Part shown: positions 1 through 4,765 of the stretch, one piece after another
Numbering within the stretch: position 1 is the first letter of the stretch
Layout of the letters: every line of letters begins with the position of its first letter
Assembly: GCA_021835265.1 (NCBI GenBank)
Contig: JAKBQK010000103.1
Span: forward strand, 1-5,266
Direction of reading: 5' to 3'
From: Thermoplasmata archaeon
GTDB lineage: Archaea; Thermoplasmatota; Thermoplasmata; Thermoplasmatales; Thermoplasmataceae
Length of the DNA stretch: 5,266 bases
Notes under the pieces: model-generated
The model's database searches: none
What the model saw: the letters and a program-made list of their open reading frames with translations, nothing else
Told to the model about the DNA's origin: nothing
Made by a program: the position numbers and the translations under genes

Positions 1-1
1 C

Positions 2-292
2 TTTCCAAGGGAGGTTGTAGGTTCCACAAATACAAACCTAGAAAGTTATAAAGAACTTTTTGCCGCCATAAACCGACATAGAAAATACCTTGAGGGTTCT
101 GATCAACTAGGAAAAAAGAGGCTTGATTTTGGGTTGAAGTGGGTTCTGGAATCAGAACTAAGAGAAAAGCTTATAGAGCCTATTATAGCGAGATTTCATC
201 AAAGGGAGAAAAATAAAAGAGGCAACTATTATAAAGAGATAGACCATTTAATATCGAATATTAACATAGAAGACCTGATGGAAAAAATTTAG
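2..292 (+). CDS. meaB: C-terminal part of a MeaB/ArgK-like P-loop GTPase (5' truncated by the window)
   Basis: An open frame enters from the left edge and ends at TAG 290-292, giving 96 residues. No start is visible. The piece FAAINRHRKYLEGSDQLGKK (residues 20-39), followed by KR and a long charged helix, resembles the post-G-domain segment of MeaB/ArgK/LAO transport ATPase family proteins, where an I-x-x-H-R-x-Y-L-x-x-S-x-x-L pattern precedes the helical dimerisation arm. The family is known to bind GTP and to protect and load adenosylcobalamin-dependent methylmalonyl-CoA mutase in the cytoplasm. The G domain (Walker A, switch regions) lies outside the window, so the assignment rests on the C-terminus alone. 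The last part (about 60-96) is charged and helical, ending in DLMEKI. The gene converges on the glycosyltransferase with 10 bases between the stop codons. A less likely alternative is an unrelated helical C-terminus. Confidence 0.6.
   Translation, partial: FPREVVGSTNTNLESYKELFAAINRHRKYLEGSDQLGKKRLDFGLKWVLESELREKLIEPIIARFHQREKNKRGNYYKEIDHLISNINIEDLMEKI
282..290 (-). terminator. T-tract terminator for the glycosyltransferase gene
   Basis: Read on the minus strand, an AAATTTTTT run begins 12 bases beyond the glycosyltransferase stop codon (TAG at 305-303). It lies inside the last codons of the convergent MeaB-like gene, so each gene of the pair may use a terminator inside the other's 3' end. 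The call rests only on the T run and its place. Confidence 0.35.
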
Positions 293-302
293 TATTTTGG
301 TT

Positions 303-1229
303 CTAATTGTTTTTATTTTTATCAAGGTTAAATTGGTGTTCTCTTTTTCTTAAAATTACTGGTCTGAATCTCCTGGGGAAATACTTCAATGCAATATAGG
401 ATTTGAATTGTATCCATCTTCTGCTTAACGGTATATATTTACACGTTATGAATGTAAACACGTGATCAGGTCTGATCTCAGGATTAAATTGAAATCTACC
501 CATCTTTAAATCGCATATCATTGCTGCCATATATCGTCTGGCCTTTCTTTTTTCAAGCAGTGAAAGTACCATTTCTGCGTTTTTAAGATAGTTTTGATAA
601 GCCTTATAAGATTTTATTTTATACTCCTCAAAACTCATGTTTTCAAAATTTGAAGTACTTGAATGAAGAAGATAAAAAGTAAGTGGAGTTTTATCATCAA
701 TTAACTTTCCACCATAATTTAGAGCAAGTGAAAACACTATTGGATCCTGAAAGAATGATATTTTTTCAATTATGTTCTCATTTAATGCAAGTTTTTTAAT
801 TGAAATATTTGACATTCCAAAATCTATGGAATCATGTTTGAAATTTGCCGGGCTACCATCTTCCTTTATGGCTGAAATACCATTATGGTAATATGTGAGC
901 TCTTTATTTTCATAGAATTTCCTATAGACTGTTTCTAATTTCATATTCATAAATTGGTCATCATCGTCCAGAAAACATATAACGTTTCCAGCTGAAGCTT
1001 TTAAACCCTCCACAATAAGTGACCCTGCTATACCATCCTTAAAGATCACCTTTATACTTTTTGAACTTAGGTAGTTATCGATAATTTCATCTTTCCAGTT
1101 CTTAACAACAATTACCTCATAATCTGAAGCCTCAAGGGTTTGGTTAAGCGCACTATCAACTGCCTTTATAAGGAAATCTTTTCTGTTGTAGGCCCTTATT
1201 ATAACAGTAATAAATTCGCTTTTATGCAC
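303..1229 (-). CDS. Family 2 glycosyltransferase (GT-A fold)
   Basis: 308 residues. The N-terminus ITVIIRAYNRKDFLIKAVDS (7-26) is the classic first beta strand and helix of GT2 enzymes, binding the nucleotide of a sugar donor. After SALNQT (26-31) and the strand YEVIVV (37-42) comes VICFLDDDDQF (83-93), whose D88-D91 holds the DxD-type metal and nucleotide-diphosphate site. A QD pair at 161-162 in SFFQDPIVFSLAL is a candidate for the later catalytic/acceptor acidic region. The C-terminal third is basic and helical (KRKARR at 227-232, RRFRP at 286-290) with no convincing membrane span, so a cytoplasmic or membrane-peripheral enzyme is likely. The start is GTG; a stop lies seven codons upstream with no ATG between, and GT2 homology begins at residue 7. 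Donor and acceptor cannot be read from sequence; lipid or protein glycan synthesis is plausible. It appears to be a single-gene unit. Confidence 0.87.
   Translation of the reverse strand: MHKSEFITVIIRAYNRKDFLIKAVDSALNQTLEASDYEVIVVKNWKDEIIDNYLSSKSIKVIFKDGIAGSLIVEGLKASAGNVICFLDDDDQFMNMKLETVYRKFYENKELTYYHNGISAIKEDGSPANFKHDSIDFGMSNISIKKLALNENIIEKISFFQDPIVFSLALNYGGKLIDDKTPLTFYLLHSSTSNFENMSFEEYKIKSYKAYQNYLKNAEMVLSLLEKRKARRYMAAMICDLKMGRFQFNPEIRPDHVFTFITCKYIPLSRRWIQFKSYIALKYFPRRFRPVILRKREHQFNLDKNKNN
310..320 (+). terminator. T-tract terminator for the MeaB-like gene
   Basis: Two T5 runs separated by one A (TTTTTATTTTT) begin 17 bases after the TAG stop at 292. Archaeal RNA polymerase terminates on such U-rich stretches without needing a hairpin. 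The tract lies inside the 3' end of the convergent glycosyltransferase gene, where it encodes part of that protein's Lys/Asn-rich tail. Confidence 0.5.
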
Positions 1230-1249
1230 GTCAGATAATGCAATAAATC

Positions 1250-1257
1250 ATAATTAT
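1250..1257 (-). promoter_or_regulatory. Candidate TATA box for the glycosyltransferase, leaderless type
   Basis: ATAATTAT is centred about 25 bases upstream of the GTG start at 1229, the same spacing as the two better TATA boxes of this window. No Shine-Dalgarno site precedes the GTG, which suits a leaderless mRNA. The box is symmetric and the region is AT-rich, so chance is a real possibility. Confidence 0.38.
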
Positions 1258-1321
1258 CTTTTCACTTCACTTGAAATTAAAAATTATTAACTGTTTCTGT
1301 GTATATTTTCCCTAATAAAGC

Positions 1322-1329
1322 TTTAAATA
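1322..1329 (+). promoter_or_regulatory. TATA box of hsp20, leaderless promoter
   Basis: TTTAAATA is centred 25 bases before the ATG at 1351 and is preceded by AAAGC, which could serve as the TFB recognition element. This spacing puts the transcription start at or next to the A of the start codon. No Shine-Dalgarno site is present, consistent with leaderless translation. Confidence 0.7.
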
Positions 1330-1350
1330 AGTTATTGAAATATTTAGCGT

Positions 1351-1740
1351 ATGACAACAATATATGGACCGTTGAAATTTATGGCTGATGAATTTATGAA
1401 GAACGTAAATGATAGAGCTAAGGAAGTTCTAACTTATCTATACCCTCCAGTAAGGATGTATGAGGATAATGGAGAAATCGTGATTGAAGCTGACATGCCA
1501 GGATTTGATAAAAAAGATATTAAGGTAACATCAAGTAAGATGTCTATTGAGATATCCGCATCAAGAAAGTCTCCAGAGAATGTAAACATGTTGCTTGATC
1601 AGAGACCAGATAAAATTTGGAAATCAGTTAGGCTTCCAGTTGAACTTGACCATGATGCGGCCATATCAGCAAAATATACCTCAGGGGTTCTTTACGTAAG
1701 AGCACCAATTAAAGGGTTAAAAACCGTTAAGATAGAGTAG
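1351..1740 (+). CDS. hsp20: Small heat shock protein (Hsp20/alpha-crystallin family)
   Basis: 129 residues, near the small end for archaeal Hsp20. These proteins form large oligomers that hold unfolding proteins in the cytoplasm without ATP. After a short helical N-terminal arm (about 1-32), the alpha-crystallin domain runs from PPVRMYEDNGEIVIEADMPG (32-51) through KKDIKV (54-59), which matches the family's beta strands and the 'DMPGFDKKDIKV' type signature. It ends in the GVLYVRAP segment (112-119), equivalent to the family's GxLxVxxP-like motif. The tail KTVKIE carries a V-x-I version of the I-x-I motif that docks on a neighbouring subunit. The ATG at 1351 sits 25 bases after a TATA box, so it is well supported. 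The gene has its own promoter and a T-rich terminator, so it is probably monocistronic. No separate heat-shock operator could be identified. Confidence 0.93.
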   Translation: MTTIYGPLKFMADEFMKNVNDRAKEVLTYLYPPVRMYEDNGEIVIEADMPGFDKKDIKVTSSKMSIEISASRKSPENVNMLLDQRPDKIWKSVRLPVELDHDAAISAKYTSGVLYVRAPIKGLKTVKIE

Positions 1741-1750
1741 ATATATTAAT

Positions 1751-1775
1751 ATATTTTCACTTTTATTTTAATTTC
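1751..1775 (+). terminator. T-rich terminator after hsp20
   Basis: Starting 11 bases after the hsp20 stop, three T4 runs and further Ts occur in 25 bases (ATATTTTCACTTTTATTTTA at 1751-1770, then more Ts). Repeated U-tracts are the usual archaeal intrinsic termination signal. The next gene's promoter follows at once, so the tract separates two transcription units. Confidence 0.55.
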
Positions 1776-1790
1776 TGACTTTATACAAAA

Positions 1791-1798
1791 TTATTTAA
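1791..1798 (+). promoter_or_regulatory. TATA box for the small membrane protein, leaderless type
   Basis: TTATTTAA is centred about 25 bases before the ATG at 1820, the same distance as at hsp20, and no Shine-Dalgarno site lies before the ATG. Transcription probably starts at or next to the start codon. Confidence 0.6.
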
Positions 1799-1819
1799 GG
1801 TCTGACAATATATACTATT

Positions 1820-2200
1820 ATGGATTTAATGGGGATACTTACTGTTGTCAGTATGACAGCAACAAATTCAACAGGGTCCATTACTGTTTCGTCAGTTCTA
1901 AGCAATCCGTTAGTTGAGCTTGCATTAATATTCATAGATGGATTGCTTTTTGGACTGGGTATAAAGAAAGGTGTTTGGTCTGTGATCCTTATAGTGATCG
2001 CGGTGTTCCTTTCTGAATACATCAACTTTTCAGTATTGCCTAAAGCTTCACTGTCAACCTTTTATGACGATGTAAAGTCTCACATAGAGTATATAATAAC
2101 AAATATAAACAAGATAATTCCATTTTCCAATATAGGTGCAATTTCTATATCACTCATCTTGTTTATCGTGGGCTTTATTGTAGGCTACATGAAAGGATAA
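1820..2200 (+). CDS. Small hypothetical membrane protein, about three transmembrane segments
   Basis: 126 residues; I do not recognise the family. Hydrophobic stretches are seen at about 31-48 (LVELALIFIDGLLFGLGI), 52-70 (ending SEYINF) and 105-123 (a Gly/Ile-rich span ending in VGYMKG). A weaker hydrophobic patch lies at 3-11, followed by a Ser/Thr-rich stretch (12-28) that could face outside. Between the second and third spans is a polar, partly amphipathic loop (about 74-100). The acidic residue D40 lies inside the first span, followed by a GLLFGLGIKKG turn, which suggests a tight hairpin between spans 1 and 2. The start is supported by the TATA box 25 bases upstream. It has its own promoter, but lies only 97 bases before the ESCRT-like operon on the same strand, so a membrane partner role for that operon is possible but unproven. 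Confidence 0.75.
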   Translation: MDLMGILTVVSMTATNSTGSITVSSVLSNPLVELALIFIDGLLFGLGIKKGVWSVILIVIAVFLSEYINFSVLPKASLSTFYDDVKSHIEYIITNINKIIPFSNIGAISISLILFIVGFIVGYMKG

Positions 2201-2219
2201 AAAAAATTTAAACAAATTG

Positions 2220-2267
2220 TTCAACTATTGAAGATTTCCCTTTTCAATTAAACAAAGGAAAACCTTT
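2220..2267 (+). repeat. Cluster of short inverted repeats between the membrane protein gene and the ESCRT-like operon
   Basis: Three overlapping symmetric elements are visible: TTCAA-CTA-TTGAA (2220-2232); TTTCCCTTT (2235-2243) complementary, with one bulged C, to AAAGGAAA (2254-2261); and AAAGG-AAAA-CCTTT (2254-2267). The last two share AAAGG and cannot form together. They could be a regulator's operator, part of a terminator for the upstream gene, or chance in AT-rich DNA. Confidence 0.35.
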
Positions 2268-2271
2268 TATT
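2264..2271 (+). promoter_or_regulatory. Weak candidate TATA box of the ESCRT-like operon
   Basis: CTTTTATT is centred about 30 bases before the ATG at 2298, which would give a very short leader of a few bases. A second AT-only stretch, ATTTAAAT (2275-2282), matches a TATA box better but sits only about 20 bases before the ATG, too close for a start upstream of it. No Shine-Dalgarno site precedes 2298, so some leaderless or near-leaderless promoter is expected here. Confidence 0.33.
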
Positions 2272-2297
2272 CTAATTTAAATTGATTTGATGATCAT

Positions 2298-2900
2298 ATG
2301 CCTTTATTTAATAGCAGAAAGCCGAAAGGCCTTGAAAGCCTTTCACCAGATGAAATTGAGAGCCTTATTCAGCAGACTAGAACAGAGATTTCCCTTATAG
2401 AAAAAGATAATGAGAGAAAACAGGAAAAGTTTAATTCTTTAATGAAAGAGGGTAGTAAAGCTTCTGGATCCAAAAGAGTTCAAATTGCTCAGGAGCTTGA
2501 ACTATTGGAAAGAAAGATCCATACCAACGAAAATCAGATATTGAACCACACTAAGAAAATTGAGTTAATGCAGGAGGTAAAGGAATCTAAAACTTCGGTT
2601 TCACCAAGCAGCGTGGATAATATTATTTCGAAAACCAATTCTAACGCCATTAAAACCAACATACTTCAGTCAAAGACAAAGAATAAGGTAGCACTACAGA
2701 AAACCGATGATCTCTTGAATACAGTAAGAGACCTGCAAATAGAAGATGATCAGGGTGCATCTGTTATGGGAAGTAAATACATGGAGATGTTTAAGGAAAT
2801 GGATAGAAATGATAATTCACTAAAACCAGGCAAGGTCAAAAAGACAGAGACAGAAGAAGATAATGACGAGAATACAGAGAGTGATGTGAAGGGAGAGTGA
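2298..2900 (+). CDS. Snf7/ESCRT-III-like coiled-coil protein, first gene of the Vps4 operon
   Basis: 200 residues, almost wholly helical and charged. It begins MPLFNSRKPKGLE, like the short hydrophobic-then-basic N-termini of ESCRT-III subunits that insert into membranes, and like the last protein of this operon. Residues about 17-50 and 58-95 form two long helices joined by EGSKASGSKR, resembling the alpha1-alpha2 hairpin of Snf7 proteins, where a Gly/Lys turn is followed by a helix of the type ELELLERKI. A Ser/Asn-rich linker (98-120) leads to shorter helices (about 128-147 and 157-170, KYMEMFKEMDR). The tail (178-200) has KVKK followed by a run rich in Glu and Asp. The ATG at 2298 is the only ATG after an in-frame stop at 2283. 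Its 3' end overlaps the ATPase gene (GTGA). The likely role is a filament subunit remodelled by Vps4. It is more diverged than the fourth gene, so a generic coiled-coil adaptor remains possible. Confidence 0.68.
   Translation: MPLFNSRKPKGLESLSPDEIESLIQQTRTEISLIEKDNERKQEKFNSLMKEGSKASGSKRVQIAQELELLERKIHTNENQILNHTKKIELMQEVKESKTSVSPSSVDNIISKTNSNAIKTNILQSKTKNKVALQKTDDLLNTVRDLQIEDDQGASVMGSKYMEMFKEMDRNDNSLKPGKVKKTETEEDNDENTESDVKGE
2891..2897 (+). promoter_or_regulatory. Ribosome binding site deciding the ATPase start
   Basis: GGGAGAG lies inside the end of the preceding gene. It ends at the first base of the GTG at 2897, which is too close for that start, but is 8 bases before an in-frame TTG at 2906. 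By spacing, TTG 2906 (protein beginning MDSDYLQIGG) is at least as likely as GTG 2897. Confidence 0.45.
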
Positions 2901-4099
2901 ATTTATTGGATTCAGATTACCTGCAGATTGGTGGATTGAAAAAGCTTATTGCTGACGATATAAAAATTGAAACCAGTATGGAGGAAAAGGGAAATATCAG
3001 GGACAGTATCATATTATGCGAGAAGATTATCAACAACCTTCATATGTTAAAGAAACTTGATGGCAACAATCCATCCTATGATGCTCTCATAAAATCCTGG
3101 GATAAAAGAAAAACTGAGATCTTGAATAATAATCCTAAAACTTTGAAAAAACATGAAAGTAAGCAGGATAGTAAAAAGACTAGTAATGGACTCATTGGTC
3201 AGATGGAAAAGGAATTTAGAAGTAGAATCATGTCTCTCATAAGTGAGTCAAATGTAAAGTGGTCGGAAATCGGTGGATTGGAAGATCAAAAGGAAATTAT
3301 CAAAGAAGCTGTTTTTTTTGCAATGGCTCAACCCGATCTTGATGTTAAGGTTCCAAACCTTAGAAATATTTTGCTGTTTGGACCTCCTGGAACTGGTAAA
3401 ACGACTATTGCAAAGGCAATCAGTTCAAATATTGATGCAACATTCTTTAATGTGCCAGTGTCAGAACTTATCTCTCGATATGTTGGTGATTCAGAGAGAA
3501 TAGTGTCCTCACTCTATACAGTTGCCAGGGAAAAAGCTCCTTCTGTAGTTTTTCTGGACGAAATTGAATCTCTCCTGAGACAGAGAGGTGACGGAAACAA
3601 AAATGCGGGTGCGGTTCTCCAGCAATTTTTATCTCAGCTTGATGGATTTTCTACAGATGAAAGTTTTGTAATGACTGTTGCAGCAACTAATGTTCCATGG
3701 GAACTTGATCAGGCAATTCTTTCCAGATTTGAAAAAAGGATATTCATAGGATTACCGGATGCGGAAACCAGAAAGAAAATAATTAGTATTCATACTACTG
3801 GCAAAGGATACAGGGTAGATGACTCGATAGACGATATAGTGGCCAATACCGAAGGTTTCTCCGGTCGAGATTTGTTTTATTTGTGTGCAGAGGCAATAAG
3901 GAATATGCTTAGAAGAACAAATAGGGTGATAATGGAAGATAAGGATAAGGTAATTTTTGGCTCTGAGAAGGTTACCTACAGGATTAATCCAATTACAAGG
4001 CAGGATTTTGAGGTTGCATTATCCAAGATTAAACCTGCAGTAAATGAGGAAATGAGTAAGAAATATTACAAATGGAAGGAGGAATTTGCAAATAATTGA
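2897..4099 (+). CDS. cdvC: Vps4/CdvC-type AAA+ ATPase with N-terminal MIT-like domain
   Basis: 400 residues, the usual Vps4 size. Residues about 8-78 look like an MIT three-helix bundle (IADD, then EEKGNIRDSIILCEKIINNL at 29-48, then WDKRKTEIL at 68-76), which in Vps4 binds ESCRT-III tails. A polar linker (79-100) precedes the AAA module, which starts at VKWSEIGGLEDQKE (120-133). Visible motifs are Walker A GPPGTGKT (162-169), pore loop SRYVGDSER (193-201), Walker B VVFLDE (217-222), sensor 1 ATN (263-265) and SRFEKRI (276-282) with arginine finger R277. GFSGRDL (320-326) follows, then a C-terminal KIKPAVNEE helix (377-385) of the kind found in Vps4 and its meiotic-clade relatives. It should form hexamers that use ATP to extract and thread ESCRT-III subunits at the membrane. 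The flanking Snf7-like genes support this. The gene overlaps its neighbours on both sides. The start may be GTG 2897 or TTG 2906. A single AAA domain rules out Cdc48/p97. Confidence 0.92.
   Translation: MNLLDSDYLQIGGLKKLIADDIKIETSMEEKGNIRDSIILCEKIINNLHMLKKLDGNNPSYDALIKSWDKRKTEILNNNPKTLKKHESKQDSKKTSNGLIGQMEKEFRSRIMSLISESNVKWSEIGGLEDQKEIIKEAVFFAMAQPDLDVKVPNLRNILLFGPPGTGKTTIAKAISSNIDATFFNVPVSELISRYVGDSERIVSSLYTVAREKAPSVVFLDEIESLLRQRGDGNKNAGAVLQQFLSQLDGFSTDESFVMTVAATNVPWELDQAILSRFEKRIFIGLPDAETRKKIISIHTTGKGYRVDDSIDDIVANTEGFSGRDLFYLCAEAIRNMLRRTNRVIMEDKDKVIFGSEKVTYRINPITRQDFEVALSKIKPAVNEEMSKKYYKWKEEFANN
4076..4084 (+). promoter_or_regulatory. Shine-Dalgarno site for the third operon gene
   Basis: AAGGAGGAA is a strong match to the archaeal anti-SD, inside the ATPase gene's 3' end. 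Its distance is about 11 bases to TTG 4096, 14 to ATG 4099 and 23 to ATG 4108. It favours the two early starts, both of which overlap the ATPase stop codon, over the last. Confidence 0.5.
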
Positions 4100-4764
4100 T
4101 GATTTCTATGAAAAAAAATAATGATTTTCAGTCACTTATTGAAAGTCTGGCATATTATCGTGGAGATTCCAGCAAATCAGAGGGTTTCATGAAAAAGTTA
4201 GTTGGATTGTGGTCTTCATATGGAGACAAAAAATTCCTGGGAAAAAAGGGGAGTAAGATTTTAAATAAAAGTCTTCAGGAGTTATATGTTATTATGGATG
4301 TATCCCGGGAACATATTGTAGAACTTCAGGACCTCATTAACAGGATGAAAGATAATTCAGACGATATGAATCACATAAAGAAAATTAGGGCAACAGACTC
4401 TTTGAATGCTGAAATTGCAAAGTATAACCACATGGAAGAAAAATATAAATTCATGTCAATGCTCCAATCAATTAATGAACTTATGTCTGAAAAAGATTCA
4501 AAATTCATGAGGAAGCTGGATAAAACCTTAAAGAATCGTCAGATGATAAGGGAATTTCAAAACACAGTAAAGGAAGAAATGAATGATCATGGACGGATAA
4601 TGGAAGATATGGATAATATTGAACTTTATTTCGAAACTATTACTGAAAAATCTACCTCTAAAGTGGCTAGTAATGAAAATACTATTCATGAACCTCAAAA
4701 AACTATTCCCAAGAAGGATAGTGAAGAGAAAGATGATGAGGACGAAAATCCAGAGGTGATATAA
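4099..4764 (+). CDS. Unrecognised helical protein with acidic tail, third gene of the Vps4 operon
   Basis: 221 residues from ATG 4099. A TTG at 4096 would add one residue, an ATG at 4108 would remove three, and TAA at 4093 closes the frame upstream. The ATG overlaps the ATPase stop as TGATG, typical of coupled translation. I do not recognise a family. It is mostly alpha-helical: a basic region (31-59, with KKFLGKKGSK at 44-53), then helices at about 58-86, 89-135 and 137-180 rich in Met, Lys, Glu and Asp (DHGRIMEDMDNIELYFETI). A Ser/Thr/Asn linker follows, then the tail KKDSEEKDDEDENPEVI (205-221). The basic start, long helices and Lys-then-acidic tail resemble ESCRT-III architecture, so it may be a highly diverged third subunit. 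A regulator or adaptor of the ATPase or filament is equally possible. The final NPEVI recalls the P-x-V part of MIM2 motifs, but only weakly. No membrane segment or enzyme motif is seen. Confidence 0.78.
   Translation: MISMKKNNDFQSLIESLAYYRGDSSKSEGFMKKLVGLWSSYGDKKFLGKKGSKILNKSLQELYVIMDVSREHIVELQDLINRMKDNSDDMNHIKKIRATDSLNAEIAKYNHMEEKYKFMSMLQSINELMSEKDSKFMRKLDKTLKNRQMIREFQNTVKEEMNDHGRIMEDMDNIELYFETITEKSTSKVASNENTIHEPQKTIPKKDSEEKDDEDENPEVI
4753..4760 (+). promoter_or_regulatory. Strong Shine-Dalgarno site that supports a TTG start at 4766
   Basis: GAGGTGAT is a full eight-base match to the complement of the archaeal 16S rRNA 3' end (AUCACCUC). It sits 5 bases before TTG 4766. No ATG or GTG occurs at a suitable distance, and the protein encoded from this TTG begins with an ESCRT-III-like N-terminus, so the site fixes the start. 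Confidence 0.82.
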
Positions 4765-4765
4765 T

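Noticed and set aside
1260..1276. TTTCA-N7-TGAAA inverted repeat between the glycosyltransferase and hsp20 genes, as a heat-shock operator
   Set aside because: The arms are only five bases in AT-rich DNA, it lies about 45 bases upstream of the hsp20 TATA box, and it matches no operator I can name.
1795..2025. Minus-strand open frame of 76 codons
   Set aside because: It is the antisense shadow of the membrane protein gene, whose promoter, start and hydrophobic pattern are coherent; the shadow has no upstream signals or recognisable domain.
2290..2292. ATG just upstream of the first operon gene
   Set aside because: It is out of frame with the 200-residue protein and its frame closes after a few dozen codons with no recognisable product.
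2298..2900. PspA/IM30 or SMC-type coiled coil as the identity of the first operon protein
   Set aside because: No PspA-length helical core and no SMC ATPase or hinge motif is seen. The ESCRT-III-like N-terminus, Gly/Lys hairpin turn, acidic tail and Vps4 neighbour fit Snf7-like better, though PspA belongs to the same superfamily.
3273..3503. Plus-strand open frame of 76 codons inside the ATPase gene
   Set aside because: It lies wholly within the Vps4-like AAA domain in another frame; the ATPase motifs prove which frame is used.
3255..4099. Proteasome-activating nucleotidase or Cdc48/p97 as the identity of the ATPase
   Set aside because: It has one AAA domain, an MIT-like rather than OB or N-D1 amino-terminal region, and a Vps4-type SRFEKRI and C-terminal KPAVNEE helix.
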